Source: Paraburkholderia sp. (lineage in GTDB: Bacteria > Pseudomonadota > Gammaproteobacteria > Burkholderiales > Burkholderiaceae). From it: a DNA stretch of 64,000 bases. Below the pieces are notes generated by a model, which was not told the origin of the DNA, did no database searches, and saw only the letters and a list, made by a program, of their open reading frames with translations. The stretch spans positions 62,001 to 126,000 of the forward strand of contig NZ_SCRP01000012.1 in assembly GCF_004298475.1 (NCBI RefSeq), in the 5' to 3' direction. The translations under genes were made by a program, and so were the position numbers. This document shows, in pieces, positions 16,036 through 25,491 of this stretch (position 1 is the first letter of the stretch; each line of letters opens with the position of its first letter).

Positions 16036-16737
16036 ATGAATCTACCGCTTCCCGAAACGCATGAATCGGTACTGCCCGGTCCGCTCCTGATCGTCGAAGA
16101 CGACCCCTTGATGCAGCGGCGCCTCGGCACCATCCTCGCGAGCCTCGGCTATCCGGCCGACGCCATGATGTATGCGGGCGGCATACGCGCCGCACAGGCG
16201 CTGCTCGCCGAGCAGCCGTTCGCGATGGTACTGGCCGATATCGGGCTGCCCGACGGCAACGGGATCGACCTTGTCCGCGACCTTTATACGCGTGATCCGG
16301 CATTGCCGATTCTGGTAATCTCGGCGTGGAGTACCGAGCAGATCATCGTCACGGCGCTGGAAGCCGGGGCAACGGGGTATCTGCTCAAGGAACGCGACGA
16401 CATCGAGATTGCGTTGTCGATCCGCAGCGCATTGCGCGGCGGTGCGCCAATCGATCCGTTTGTCGCCAGGCGGATTCTCGACATGGCCGGAGCGGGGCCG
16501 GCCACCAGAATGAAGAGCGGGGCGCAGACAGCGCCGCTCGCGAAGTCGCTGAGTCCACGGGAGATCGAGATTCTCGCGCTGGTCGGAAAGGGGCTGACCA
16601 ACCGTGAGATATCGGAAGTGCTGACCTTGTCCAGGTTGACGGTCGAATGCCACATCAAGAATATCTACAAGAAGCTGGCGGTCAATTCGCGCACGCAAGC
16701 GGTTTTCGAGGCGCGCACCTATGGTTTGTTGCCCTGA
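16036..16737 (+). CDS. NarL/FixJ-type response regulator with LuxR helix-turn-helix
   Basis: 233 residues. The receiver has EDD at 21-23, phosphoacceptor Asp68 in LADIGLPDGNG and the conserved Lys in GYLLKERDD. The LuxR-type DNA-binding domain occupies roughly 165-230: LSPREIEILALVGKGLTNRE, then LTVECHIKNIYKKLAVNSRT. The ATG at 16036 starts a normal-length protein; a longer open frame upstream is low quality. The sensor kinase gene overlaps its 3' end by about 90 bp, so the pair is cotranscribed. Confidence 0.88.
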   Translation: MNLPLPETHESVLPGPLLIVEDDPLMQRRLGTILASLGYPADAMMYAGGIRAAQALLAEQPFAMVLADIGLPDGNGIDLVRDLYTRDPALPILVISAWSTEQIIVTALEAGATGYLLKERDDIEIALSIRSALRGGAPIDPFVARRILDMAGAGPATRMKSGAQTAPLAKSLSPREIEILALVGKGLTNREISEVLTLSRLTVECHIKNIYKKLAVNSRTQAVFEARTYGLLP

Positions 16738-18587
16738 TCGGGGCGCTCTGTCTTTTGCATCTCGGCGCAGCGGCGGCTGCGTCTTCCTCACCCGACGATC
16801 TCTCCACAGGCACACTCGCGTTCACGCGCATCGAAGCCGCACGCAGCGACTGGCACGCCGTGCAGCCGCCCGCAACGGGCTGGGTCGACGTGACGCTGCC
16901 CGACGGCTGGGCGAGGCGCTGGCCCGGCTTCGATGGCGTCGTGTGGTATCGGCTCACCTGGCAGGCTCCGCCGAACTCGCCGCCGCTTGCGGTCACTCTC
17001 GACTATCTGAACATGGCGGGTGCGCTCTTTCTGAATGGCACGCTGCTCGATCGCGACGTCTCGCTCGTCGAGCCGCTCACGCGCGCCTGGTACACGCCGC
17101 GCTACCGGCTATTGCCCGCGCCGCTCGTGCATGAGGGCGAAAACACGCTGATCGCGCGCGTATCGGGACTCGCAGCGTTTTCGCCGGGACTCGGCAGGGT
17201 GACAGTGGGCGATCCGCACACGTTGGCCGCAGTCTATGCGCGCGCACTCTTCCTGCGGCGCGATCTGCAGCTATACAGCCTTGCTGTGACGGCGACGCTC
17301 GGCTGCTTCTTCTTTACGCTATGGCTGATGCGGCGCGGCGAAGCAGCGTATGGCTGGTTCAGCGTGATGTCGCTCGCGTGGTGGTGGGTGGCGTTCAACG
17401 AAGTGACGACCACGCCCTGGCCGTTCGCGAGCAACAACGCCTGGGAGCGCGCGAATTCCATCGCTTTGATCGTCTACAGCGGTGCGTTCGCGATGTTCAT
17501 CGTGCGCTATAGCGAGCGCCGCTTGCCGCGCCTCGAACGCGCGCTCTGGGCCGTGGTGTCGATCGGCGCGTTGGCAATGCTCGCCGTGCCGCACACGAGC
17601 ATTGCAACGACGCGCATCGTGCTCGCGCTCGCTGCGGCGGGTATTTTTTTGCTGACGTGCAGCGCGTTTCTGTGGTTTGTCTGGCGTCGCGGGCGCATGG
17701 ACCAGCGCATCGTGGCGTTGAGCACCGTGGCTTTCTTCGCCGGGGGCGCACATGATCTGCTCACTTTCATCGGCGTCCTGAACGGCAACATCTACTTTGC
17801 CGCCGTGGCCGCGCAGTTGCAGATGGTGTCGATGGCGCTGATGCTGGCGTGGCGGTTTGTCGATTCGCAGCGCCGCGTCGAGCGTTTTAATGACGACCTG
17901 AACCGCGGCATCGCGGCGGCACGCGCGGAACTCTGGCAGACGCTCACGCGCCAGTACGAACTCGAAGTTGCCAATGCACGGCTTTCAGAGCGCGTGCGGC
18001 TCGCTCACGAACTGCACGATGGCCTGGGCGGCACGATCGTCGGCGCCATCGCGGAACTCGAACACGCGCCGGAGCCGCCGCCGCCGGGCCGTTCGCTTTC
18101 GATTCTCAAGGAGCTGCGCGACGACCTGCGCATCATCGTCGATGCGGCTTCGAGCGAGGAGCGCGGCGAATTCGCGCTGGCCGGCCAGATCTGCTCGCTG
18201 CGGCACCGGCTCATGCGACTGTTCGAGCAGCAGGGCGTAGCGTGCCGCTGGACGCTGGAGGGGCTCGACAGCTGCCGTCTGCCAGGCGCGCGCGGGCTCG
18301 ATCTCATGCGCATCATTCAGGAAGCGCTGACCAACGTGCTCAAACACAGCCAGGCCTCGCAGGCAGAGGTGGCGCTGCGGCGCGAAGGCAATACGTTGCA
18401 TCTGACGATCACCGATAACGGCATCGGCTTCGACACGCGCGAGATCGCACCGGGCGGTGCGGGCATGCGCAGCATGCGTGCGCGCGCGGCGCGGCTGCGC
18501 GGCACGCTGACCATCGAATCGGCGCCGGACGGCACGCGCATCGTGCTCGTCATGCCGCTCGACGTGACGGTCGCATTCGCGCGCTGA
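16647..18587 (+). CDS. Sensor histidine kinase with periplasmic sugar-binding-like domain (HisKA_3 type)
   Basis: 646 residues from the only in-frame ATG. A hydrophobic signal segment lies around residues 26-44. A periplasmic beta-sandwich follows (about 50-190, with GWVDVTLPDGWARRWPGFDG and ALFLNGTLLDRDVS, resembling 7TM-DISM or galactose-binding domains). Then come about seven membrane helices (210-405) and a HisKA_3 domain with phosphoacceptor His457 in LAHELHDGLGG. The ATPase has N-box IIQEALTNVLKHSQ and DNGIGFDTREI. The start lies 91 bases inside the response regulator gene, giving a long n-region to the signal segment. A non-ATG start near 16734 is possible. The signal is unknown. Confidence 0.8.
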   Translation: MPHQEYLQEAGGQFAHASGFRGAHLWFVALIGALCLLHLGAAAAASSSPDDLSTGTLAFTRIEAARSDWHAVQPPATGWVDVTLPDGWARRWPGFDGVVWYRLTWQAPPNSPPLAVTLDYLNMAGALFLNGTLLDRDVSLVEPLTRAWYTPRYRLLPAPLVHEGENTLIARVSGLAAFSPGLGRVTVGDPHTLAAVYARALFLRRDLQLYSLAVTATLGCFFFTLWLMRRGEAAYGWFSVMSLAWWWVAFNEVTTTPWPFASNNAWERANSIALIVYSGAFAMFIVRYSERRLPRLERALWAVVSIGALAMLAVPHTSIATTRIVLALAAAGIFLLTCSAFLWFVWRRGRMDQRIVALSTVAFFAGGAHDLLTFIGVLNGNIYFAAVAAQLQMVSMALMLAWRFVDSQRRVERFNDDLNRGIAAARAELWQTLTRQYELEVANARLSERVRLAHELHDGLGGTIVGAIAELEHAPEPPPPGRSLSILKELRDDLRIIVDAASSEERGEFALAGQICSLRHRLMRLFEQQGVACRWTLEGLDSCRLPGARGLDLMRIIQEALTNVLKHSQASQAEVALRREGNTLHLTITDNGIGFDTREIAPGGAGMRSMRARAARLRGTLTIESAPDGTRIVLVMPLDVTVAFAR

Positions 18588-18607
18588 CGTCGTCCGCAGT
18601 ATCGACA

Positions 18608-20047
18608 TCACTGCGCCTGCGTTTTCTCCCAGCCGCCGCCAAGCGACAGGAACAGCTTCACCTGGTCGCGCGCCACCTGGCTTTCTGCCGCCGCGACCTG
18701 CGCGTGCACGGAAGTCAGCGTGCGCGTTGCGTCGAGGTCGGACAGGAAAGAGTCGCGTCCGGCCGCGTAGAGCCGGTGCGTTTCGTCGGCGGACTCCTGT
18801 GCCGTCGCGTAGGCCGTGCGCAGCGCGTCGGCGCGCTGGTCGTCCGCGGCGTAGGCCGCGAGGCTCGACTGCGTTTCGCGCAGCGCGTTGAGCACGACGC
18901 CGTCGAAGTGCGCGAGCGCGCCGCTCGTCTCGGCTTCGGCTTCGCGCACGCGCGCACGTTGCCCGTTGATCGGGAACGACCAGCTGATCAGCGGTCCGAT
19001 CGACCAGCGGTTGGTGGCCGGCGTGAACAGATCGCCCGCAATGCCGAGCGTTCCCGCACCCGCGCCGATGCTGATCGACGGATAGAGCGCCGCCGTCGCC
19101 ACGCCGATGCGCGCCGTCGATGCCGCAAGTTTGCGCTCGGCCTCGCGCACATCGGGCCGGCGCTTCAGCAGCGCTGCGCCGTCGCCCACGGGAATCGGCT
19201 GCTTGAGCTGCGGCAGGTGCGTGCAGGCGAGCGCGCCGGGCGGCAGGTCGGCGGGCGCGCGCGCGAGCAGCATCGCAAGCTGATATTGCGCGATGCGGCG
19301 GCGCGCCTCGAAGCGGGGAATGTCGGCGGCAAGCGTCTGCGCCTGCGTCAGGCCGCGCGTCACGTCGGGCTGGTTGCCGCGGCCCGCGTCGCGCAGCCGC
19401 TTGGTGAGCGCGACGCGTTCGCGCGCGAGCTTCAGCGACTCCTGCGCGATGGCGAGTTCCTCGGCGGCCGAGCACGATTCGACATACGCCTGCACGACGT
19501 CCGCGACCACGGTGATGCGCGCGAGATCGGCGGCGGCCTGCACGGCCTCGTCGTCGGCGCGGGCCGATTCCACGCCGCGCCGCAGCTTGCCGAACAGATC
19601 GATCTCATACGAGACGTTCAACGCGAGATCGCCTTCGTACGCGACCGGGAGCTTGCTGGTGAGCAGGTACTGTTCCGCCGATTCCTGCGCGCGCACGAAT
19701 GCGGCGCTCGCGCCGCCCGAGAAACCGCCCTGTTCGTCCGCGACCTGCACGGCCGCGCGCGAGCGCGCGAGGTTCGCGGCGGCGACGCGCAGGCTCGTGT
19801 TCGACTGCAGCGCCGCTTGCACGAGTTCGTCGAGCGCGGGGTCCTCGTAGAGACGCCACCAGTCGGCGGGCGCTTCGCCTGAGGCGACGGGTGCATGCTG
19901 CACGCCGTCGATCGGTCCTTGCGCCAGTGGGGCGTTAACGAGCGCGTCTTTCGGCAGCCGGTAATCGGGCCCGACATTCATGCAGGCGCCAAGCGCGAGT
20001 GCAAGCGGCGCGAGCGCAAGCGTGCGCCAGAGCGGACGACGTGTCAT
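18608..20047 (-). CDS. RND-type outer-membrane efflux lipoprotein (NodT family)
   Basis: 479-residue TolC-like outer-membrane channel. It starts with a lipoprotein signal ending in the lipobox LGAC (Cys22), followed by MNVGPDYRLP, and has two OEP repeats (about 65-260 and 275-465) including PDVREAERKLAASTARIGVA. It provides the outer-membrane exit for the membrane-fusion protein and FUSC pump encoded upstream. The start overlaps the fusion-protein stop by ATGA. It is the last gene of the five-gene efflux operon. Confidence 0.9.
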   Translation of the reverse strand: MTRRPLWRTLALAPLALALGACMNVGPDYRLPKDALVNAPLAQGPIDGVQHAPVASGEAPADWWRLYEDPALDELVQAALQSNTSLRVAAANLARSRAAVQVADEQGGFSGGASAAFVRAQESAEQYLLTSKLPVAYEGDLALNVSYEIDLFGKLRRGVESARADDEAVQAAADLARITVVADVVQAYVESCSAAEELAIAQESLKLARERVALTKRLRDAGRGNQPDVTRGLTQAQTLAADIPRFEARRRIAQYQLAMLLARAPADLPPGALACTHLPQLKQPIPVGDGAALLKRRPDVREAERKLAASTARIGVATAALYPSISIGAGAGTLGIAGDLFTPATNRWSIGPLISWSFPINGQRARVREAEAETSGALAHFDGVVLNALRETQSSLAAYAADDQRADALRTAYATAQESADETHRLYAAGRDSFLSDLDATRTLTSVHAQVAAAESQVARDQVKLFLSLGGGWEKTQAQ

Positions 20048-21084
20048 TGCGACGCTCCGGCTGCACTGGTTGCGCTCGCATTCATCCCGCCCGAAGCGCC
20101 CGCAGCACCCGAAGCGTTCGTGGCTGCTGCCGCACCGCCGCCGCTTGTGCCGCTTGCACCCGTTGCACCCGTTGCACCGCTCGCGCTACCGGCTGCGGCG
20201 GCGCTTCGGTTCTCGCTTGCGGACGTGCGCACCGCGACGGTTGCCGTGCGGCCTGCGATCATGCGGAAATCTTCGGGCACTTCGTCGAGCGCGACGCGCA
20301 CCGGAATGCGCTGCGCGAGCCGCACCCAGCTGAATGCGGGATTCACGTTCGGCAGCAGATTCGGGCCCTGCGCGCGGTCGCGGTCCTCGATCCCGGCGAC
20401 GATGCTCTGCACGTGTCCGCGCAGCACGCGCCGCTCGCCCATTACCGAAATGTCGACCGGCTCGCCGATATGGATGCTGCCCAGCTTCGTTTCCTCGAAG
20501 TAGCCGTCCACGCGGAACGAGTGCAGATCCACGACCGCGAGCACCGGACGGCCCGACGACACATATTCGCCGACGCGCGGCGCGCGGTCGTTCAGATAGC
20601 CGTCGACGGGGCTCACGATCGTCGTGCGCTGCAGGTTCAGGCGCGCGGTGTCGACCTGGACCTGTGCGTCCGCAACGGCCGCTTCGCCCTGCTCGACGCG
20701 CGTGCGGCTCTCTTCGCTCGATTCGCTCGCAACGAGATTGCCGAGTGTCAGGTTGCGCGCGTATTCGCGCTTCGCCTGGGCGAGGGTCGCGCGGCGCTGA
20801 TCGAGCGTGGCCTGCGCGAGCCGCAGCGCGAGCGCGTAGCGTGCCCGGTCGATCACGAACAGCACCTGGCCTTGCTTGACCGGCTGGTTGTCGGCGACTT
20901 CGACTGCGGTGATGAGGCCGCCCACGTCGGGCGCGACCTGGATCACGTCGGCGCGGACGTGGCCGTCGCGCGTCCACGGCGAGAACATGTAGTAGTTGAC
21001 GATGCGCCACAGCACGACAGCGGCAATCGCGACGACGACGAGCGTCAGCAGGATCCTACCTGCGGAGAACAGGGTCTTTTTCAC
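20044..21084 (-). CDS. HlyD/EmrA-type membrane fusion protein (AaeA-like)
   Basis: 346-residue periplasmic adaptor. It has one N-terminal membrane helix (about 8-30) and a barrel-sandwich half motif (VAPDVGGLITAVEVADNQPVK). A coiled-coil hairpin and a second lipoyl half (IVSPVDGYLNDRAPRVGEYV) follow. The GTG start at 21084 begins VKKTLFSAGR, immediately after the DUF1656 stop codon. The last 55 or so residues are an unusual Ala/Gly/Ser/Thr-rich tail, encoded partly by short in-frame repeats near 20150-20185 and absent from typical AaeA. It couples the FUSC pump to the NodT channel. Confidence 0.87.
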   Translation of the reverse strand: MKKTLFSAGRILLTLVVVAIAAVVLWRIVNYYMFSPWTRDGHVRADVIQVAPDVGGLITAVEVADNQPVKQGQVLFVIDRARYALALRLAQATLDQRRATLAQAKREYARNLTLGNLVASESSEESRTRVEQGEAAVADAQVQVDTARLNLQRTTIVSPVDGYLNDRAPRVGEYVSSGRPVLAVVDLHSFRVDGYFEETKLGSIHIGEPVDISVMGERRVLRGHVQSIVAGIEDRDRAQGPNLLPNVNPAFSWVRLAQRIPVRVALDEVPEDFRMIAGRTATVAVRTSASENRSAAAAGSASGATGATGASGTSGGGAAAATNASGAAGASGGMNASATSAAGASQ

Positions 21085-21085
21085 G

Positions 21086-21298
21086 TTAGTTGGGCATGAA
21101 ACGATGCGAAACGACGATGACGGCAGCCAGTACGAAGACATAGATGCCGAGATCGAAAATGGAGCGGTGCCAGACGAGCCGGTAAAAGCCGATGCGCGTG
21201 AGCACCTTGCCGATCACGATGTTGATGAGGTACGCGATCAGCATGAGCACGAGCACGGCCGGCACGAATACGCCGAAGATATCGATTTCTCCGATCAT
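21086..21298 (-). CDS. DUF1656 small inner-membrane protein (AaeX-like)
   Basis: 70 residues with two hydrophobic helices (VFVPAVLVLMLIAYLINIV and DLGIYVFVLAAVIVVSH) and the family opening MIGEIDIFG. AaeX-type proteins accompany FUSC aromatic-acid exporters; their exact role is unknown. The ATG at 21298 begins the family motif. It sits between the FUSC gene (37-bp gap) and the fusion-protein gene (GTG start one base after its stop). Confidence 0.87.
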   Translation of the reverse strand: MIGEIDIFGVFVPAVLVLMLIAYLINIVIGKVLTRIGFYRLVWHRSIFDLGIYVFVLAAVIVVSHRFMPN

Positions 21299-21335
21299 GG
21301 TGCGAGGCTCGAAAGTAGAAGAGTGGAACGGGGGC

Positions 21336-23483
21336 TCATGCGTGGACCTCTGCGGCGGCGTGCGGCGGATTCGTGCCCTGCTGCGGAAACAGCGACAGCC
21401 GCATGCCCACGAGCGCATGCCGCGCGTCGCTCATCCAGCGCTGCGAGGCGCTCGCGCGGCGGCTCGTGCCCGAAGGGGCAGCGGGCGTATCCGGCGCATC
21501 GGGCGCCTCCGGCGCAACTGCAGCGGCGCCATGCGCTGCGATGCGCCCGAGCGCGTCGTCGATGGTGTGAAGCAGCGTCTGCGGCGCGTCCTGGCGCGCG
21601 CTCGCTTCGGCGCACTTCGCGTAATGAGCACTGATGCCCAGCAGCACGCGGTCGATGGCATCGGGAAGGTCGCCGCCGAGCTTGCGGCGCGAGCGGCGCA
21701 GATCGAGCGCATTCAGTGCGATGCGCAGATCGCGGAAGCTCTCGATCGACGGATGGCGATGCTCGTCCGAGGCGGCCAGACGCGGGATCAGCTGCATCAG
21801 GCGGTCGAGCATGCGCGAGGCGAGATTGCGCTGGTTGCCGAGCGGCGCGGAGGAGGCGGAGAGCGCGACGTCGTGCCAGCTCGAACGCAGCAGGCGCTTC
21901 GCAGCGAGTTCGGCGCCGAACGGGCGCGCCACGCGCGTCCAGACGAACGCGAAGAGCAGCCCCGCGACGCCCGCGAGGTTGCTGTTCAGAAACACGAGAA
22001 AGTCGGCGTCGTAGGCGCCCTGAAGGCTGATGAAGGTGGCCGTGTTCACGACGACGAGCATCGTCACCATGCTGAACTGCGGGCGCGGAATCAGCGTGCC
22101 GATCAGGATGAACGGCACCGCGAAGATCACGATCAGCATCGCGAAATCGTGGACGTGCGGCAGCACCACGAACAGATAGAGCCCGGCGAACACGACGCTC
22201 GCGCAGGTCGAGAGGAAAAAGCGAAACACCATCGGCGCGGGTTCGTCGAGCGCCGCGAAAAAGCAGCACGCCACCGCCGCGAGCGAGACGGCGGCCGCGC
22301 CGTCGTGCCAGCCCGAACTGATCCATAGCGAGCATGCGGCGATGATCGCGGTCACCGGCACGAGGCTCGAAATCAGCATCATGCCGCGGTCGAAGAAACG
22401 TTCGGTGCCGCCGAGCCGCCAGTGGCGGTAGCGCGGCTGCCACGCGGCCGATTCGTGTGCGATGAGCGCGCGCAGCGACCGGCAGTCCTGCCACACGTCG
22501 ATCACCTGGCCGAGCCGCCAGAGTGCATTCGAAAGCAGCGCGCCGTCCCAGCCCGTGAGCGATTCACGTGCGGGTTGCAACGCGGCGATGCGTGTGTGCA
22601 GGCTGTCGGCCACCGGATCGCCTGCATCGTCGTGCATGTTGCGCGCGCGCAGGGCGAGCGGCGCGGTGATCCATTGCGCGGCGTCGGCCAGCAAGGCGTC
22701 AAGGCCGGCAGGGCGCACGTGCAGGTTGCGCAGCGCGGCCAGCGGATCGGCGAGCGCGGAGATCATCGGCAGGAAGAGCAGCATGCGCCCGCGCATCGCT
22801 TCAGCGCGCGCGAGGATTTCCGGGTGCGTGTGGTCGTAGCTCAACTGGCTCAACAGGAATTCGAGGCCGTTGATCGTGCTCGCAAGCCGCTGCCGGCACT
22901 GCGAAATGTCCGTCCCCGCGAGGTGGCCGAGGAGCGCTTCGCGGCCATAGAACGCGGCGTCGCGAAACCATGCGTCGGCGCGCTCGATCAGCGTGGGTGC
23001 AAGCCGGCTCGGCAGCACCGTGCTTCCCACCACGCTCGCGCAGACGATGCCGAGCGTGATTTCTTCGGTTCGCGCGAGGGCCACGTCGAATATCGTGCCC
23101 GGATCGGTCACCGTGGGCAGCGCGATGAGCGGCATCGTATAGCCCGCGAGCATGAACACGTAGCTGCGCGCGGTGCGGTCCGAGATGGCCATATAGAGCA
23201 GCGTGCCGGTCCACAGCGCGACGATCACGCTGAAGAGGTACGGCATTTCGACGAAGGGCGGCACGAGCAGCACGGCGGCAGCCGCGCCGAGCGCCGTGCC
23301 GAGCGCACGATAGAGCGCCTTCGAGCGCGTCGCGCCGACGAACGGATTCGACACGATGTAGACGCTCGCCATTGCCCAGTACGGACGCGGCAACTGGAAA
23401 TAGAGCGCGAGATAGAGCGCGAGCATCGACGCGGCGAACGTCTTCACCGAAAACAGCCAGTCGCGGTAGGTCGGGTAGTTCAT
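21336..23483 (-). CDS. FUSC family inner-membrane transporter (AaeB-like aromatic acid exporter)
   Basis: 715-residue pump with two sets of membrane helices: about residues 10-165 (opening YRDWLFSVKTFAASMLALYL, then YWAMASVYIVSNPFVGATRS) and about 345-500. Each set is followed by a soluble domain. The FUSC motif region FVGATRSKALYRALGTALGA is present. Family members export p-hydroxybenzoate, fusaric acid and related aromatic acids. Here it forms a tripartite system with the adaptor and outer-membrane genes downstream. The gene starts 8 bp after the marR stop. Confidence 0.9.
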   Translation of the reverse strand: MNYPTYRDWLFSVKTFAASMLALYLALYFQLPRPYWAMASVYIVSNPFVGATRSKALYRALGTALGAAAAVLLVPPFVEMPYLFSVIVALWTGTLLYMAISDRTARSYVFMLAGYTMPLIALPTVTDPGTIFDVALARTEEITLGIVCASVVGSTVLPSRLAPTLIERADAWFRDAAFYGREALLGHLAGTDISQCRQRLASTINGLEFLLSQLSYDHTHPEILARAEAMRGRMLLFLPMISALADPLAALRNLHVRPAGLDALLADAAQWITAPLALRARNMHDDAGDPVADSLHTRIAALQPARESLTGWDGALLSNALWRLGQVIDVWQDCRSLRALIAHESAAWQPRYRHWRLGGTERFFDRGMMLISSLVPVTAIIAACSLWISSGWHDGAAAVSLAAVACCFFAALDEPAPMVFRFFLSTCASVVFAGLYLFVVLPHVHDFAMLIVIFAVPFILIGTLIPRPQFSMVTMLVVVNTATFISLQGAYDADFLVFLNSNLAGVAGLLFAFVWTRVARPFGAELAAKRLLRSSWHDVALSASSAPLGNQRNLASRMLDRLMQLIPRLAASDEHRHPSIESFRDLRIALNALDLRRSRRKLGGDLPDAIDRVLLGISAHYAKCAEASARQDAPQTLLHTIDDALGRIAAHGAAAVAPEAPDAPDTPAAPSGTSRRASASQRWMSDARHALVGMRLSLFPQQGTNPPHAAAEVHA

Positions 23484-23491
23484 GACGCCGT

Positions 23492-23938
23492 TCAGTCGTG
23501 ATGCGCGGCGTCGGCCGCATTGAATGCATCGAGCACGCGCAGCGTCGCTTCGAGGTCGGCGCGCGTCACGCCCTTTAGCACGCGCTCGCGCAGCGCACGC
23601 AGGTCGCGCTCCATCTTCGCGGTGACGGCGCGGCCTTCGTCGGTCAGCGAGATCGTCTTGGCGCGGCGGTCGTCGGGATCTTCGTCGCGGCGCACGAGGC
23701 CCGCAGCGCAGAGCTGGTCGAGCAGGCGCACGAGCGACGGCCCTTCAATGCCGATGTATTCGGCGAGCGTGACCTGGCGCACGGCTTCGCCGAGCCGCCC
23801 CGCAGTGAGCAGCGGCGCTGCGCACGCTTCCGACACGTTATACGCGGCGAGCGCGCCGTGAATGGTGCGCCGCCACTTGCGCGAGGCGAGAACGAGCGTG
23901 CTGCTGACGGCAAGTCTTAAGGTATGAAGATTCGACAT
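23492..23938 (-). CDS. MarR family transcriptional regulator
   Basis: 148-residue winged-helix regulator with recognition region TLAEYIGIEGPSLVRLLDQL and wing DEDPDDRRAKTISLTDEGRA. As first gene of the efflux operon it most likely represses the operon and is released by an aromatic acid ligand. The ATG at 23938 (MSNLHTLRLA) is preferred over one eight codons upstream. A short imperfect dyad TAGCAAACTA lies at about 23969-23978 and could be its site. I hold that weakly. Confidence 0.87.
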   Translation of the reverse strand: MSNLHTLRLAVSSTLVLASRKWRRTIHGALAAYNVSEACAAPLLTAGRLGEAVRQVTLAEYIGIEGPSLVRLLDQLCAAGLVRRDEDPDDRRAKTISLTDEGRAVTAKMERDLRALRERVLKGVTRADLEATLRVLDAFNAADAAHHD

Positions 23939-24080
23939 CGGCGGGATAAAAGGCCAGGGCAATTCGGTAGCAAACTATCTATTTCGGCTGATCACGCCAT
24001 TATCGGATGGTATGCGAGTCAGCCAACCTGTGCTTCCTGGGTGAGCGAAGCGTGTCTTTTGCGGCGTGTCTTGTGCGAGC

Positions 24081-24776
24081 TTACGGGGAGCCTTCGGCAC
24101 TCCTGCGCGCAAGCAGCGCAGGTAGCTCCGCCATGTCGGCGAAGACGTGTGCGACGCCCGCTTCGCGCAGCGCATCGGCGCTGCTGTGACCCGGCGCGCC
24201 CGGGCTGTAGCCGAAGACGGTCGCGCCCGCGGCGAGACCCGCACGCGCGCCCGTTACCGTGTCTTCGATCACCGCGCAGCGCGTGGGCGCGACGCGCAGG
24301 CCGGCGGCTGCCGCGAGATAGACATCCGGATGCGGCTTGCTGCGCGGCATTTCATGGCCGCTGTAGATGTGCGCTTCGAAGCATTCGAACAGGCCCACCT
24401 TGCGCAACTGCAGTTCCAGCTTGCGGCGGTCCGCGCCCGAAGCGACCGCGATGCGCCCGTCGAATGCCGCGTGCACGGCGCGTACGGCGGCAGGGGCGCC
24501 CGGAATTTCCACCAGATCGCGTTCGAGCGCTTCGTTGCGGCGCGCGCGAAATTGTTCGAGCCAGGCGTCGTCGATGGCGAAACCCGTATGGGCCTCGATG
24601 CGCGCGGCCTCGTCCTTGACCATCTTGCCCACGAAAATGCGCATCGCGTCCTCGATGTCGAGCGTCCAGCCGAGTTCGCCGAGCATCTGCACGAGCACGA
24701 CGTGCGTGATGCGTTCGGAGTCGACCAGCACGCCGTCGCAGTCGAAGAGCACGGCATCGAAGGGGATGTGGGACAT
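24081..24776 (-). CDS. HAD superfamily sugar-phosphatase / phosphoglucomutase-like hydrolase
   Basis: 231 residues with all HAD motifs: motif I FDCDGVLVDSE (nucleophile Asp in DCDG), motif II in VASGADRRKLE, the conserved Lys in PRSKPHPDVY and motif III VIEDTVTGARAG. The C1-type helical cap lies at about 20-85. This combination fits YfbT/YcjU-type hexose phosphatases or beta-phosphoglucomutase relatives; substrate uncertain. It is cytoplasmic. The gene is downstream of marR's promoter region but read in the same direction as the efflux operon; no link is evident. Confidence 0.85.
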   Translation of the reverse strand: MSHIPFDAVLFDCDGVLVDSERITHVVLVQMLGELGWTLDIEDAMRIFVGKMVKDEAARIEAHTGFAIDDAWLEQFRARRNEALERDLVEIPGAPAAVRAVHAAFDGRIAVASGADRRKLELQLRKVGLFECFEAHIYSGHEMPRSKPHPDVYLAAAAGLRVAPTRCAVIEDTVTGARAGLAAGATVFGYSPGAPGHSSADALREAGVAHVFADMAELPALLARRSAEGSP

Positions 24777-25435
24777 CGTGAGTCTGGGTTCGCGTCAGGT
24801 GGCGCAGGGGCCGGGATTGCGCGCACGCTGCCCGCGACGCGCAAGGGCGCGATGATAACCGGACTTGGGGCAGAGCGTCGCGTTCGTCTGCAAATAGTGC
24901 GTTTGTTGGAAGGTGAGTGAAAGATTTGGGTTACTCGACAGGCTGATCGGGCCGCGGCCCGCGCCGGAAATGAAGACGGTTGCGCCCGCACTGTATGACG
25001 AACTTGAATTGTCGCCCGCGTTTATCTGCGTGCGTGCGCGGCGTATGTGAGTTTTGTCGCGTGCCGTATTCAGGGTTGTCCGGTTGTTCATAAGGCGCGT
25101 TCATTGCGCAATGCTGATATTTCGGATTGCCCGGACGACTGGCTCCAAACTGGGCTCCGATGTACCGCAAATACCGCAGATACCCTTCAAAAACACGCCT
25201 GCGGTATAGGAAAAATCGACGGTTGCGCTTGCAAGGGTTTATTGGTAGTATCCGCCGAATCGCTGATTCAGGCCGGAACACCTTTCCGGTACGAAATGCA
25301 GCGAACGGGGCAGGCGGATCGCTTGCGCAAAACAGGCTGCATCCCTTGCAGTCTCGCCGAACTCGGCCGCTACACCGCGGCCGATACTTGCCGGGCCCCG
25401 TCACGTCTTTTTTTCTCAGGCTCGTCAAGGTTGTT

Positions 25436-25457
25436 CCCCAATGCAGTTCGATTGGGG
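25436..25457. promoter_or_regulatory. Inverted repeat upstream of livJ
   Basis: CCCCAAT (25436-25442) and ATTGGGG (25451-25457), a perfect 7-bp dyad with an 8-base centre, about 65 bp before the livJ ATG. It is an operator or leader-hairpin candidate. Confidence 0.4.
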
Positions 25458-25474
25458 TGCTGTTCGTTTGCGCA

Positions 25475-25491
25475 GGTCAATCCGTTTGACC
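25475..25491. promoter_or_regulatory. Second inverted repeat upstream of livJ
   Basis: GGTCAA (25475-25480) and TTGACC (25486-25491) around five bases, 30 bp before the start codon and just upstream of the AGGAGC ribosome-binding site. Confidence 0.35.

Noticed and set aside
24795..25091. Reverse-strand 98-residue open frame upstream of the liv operon
   Set aside because: No start signal and no protein-like pattern beyond Ser/Thr-rich stretches; treated as non-coding.
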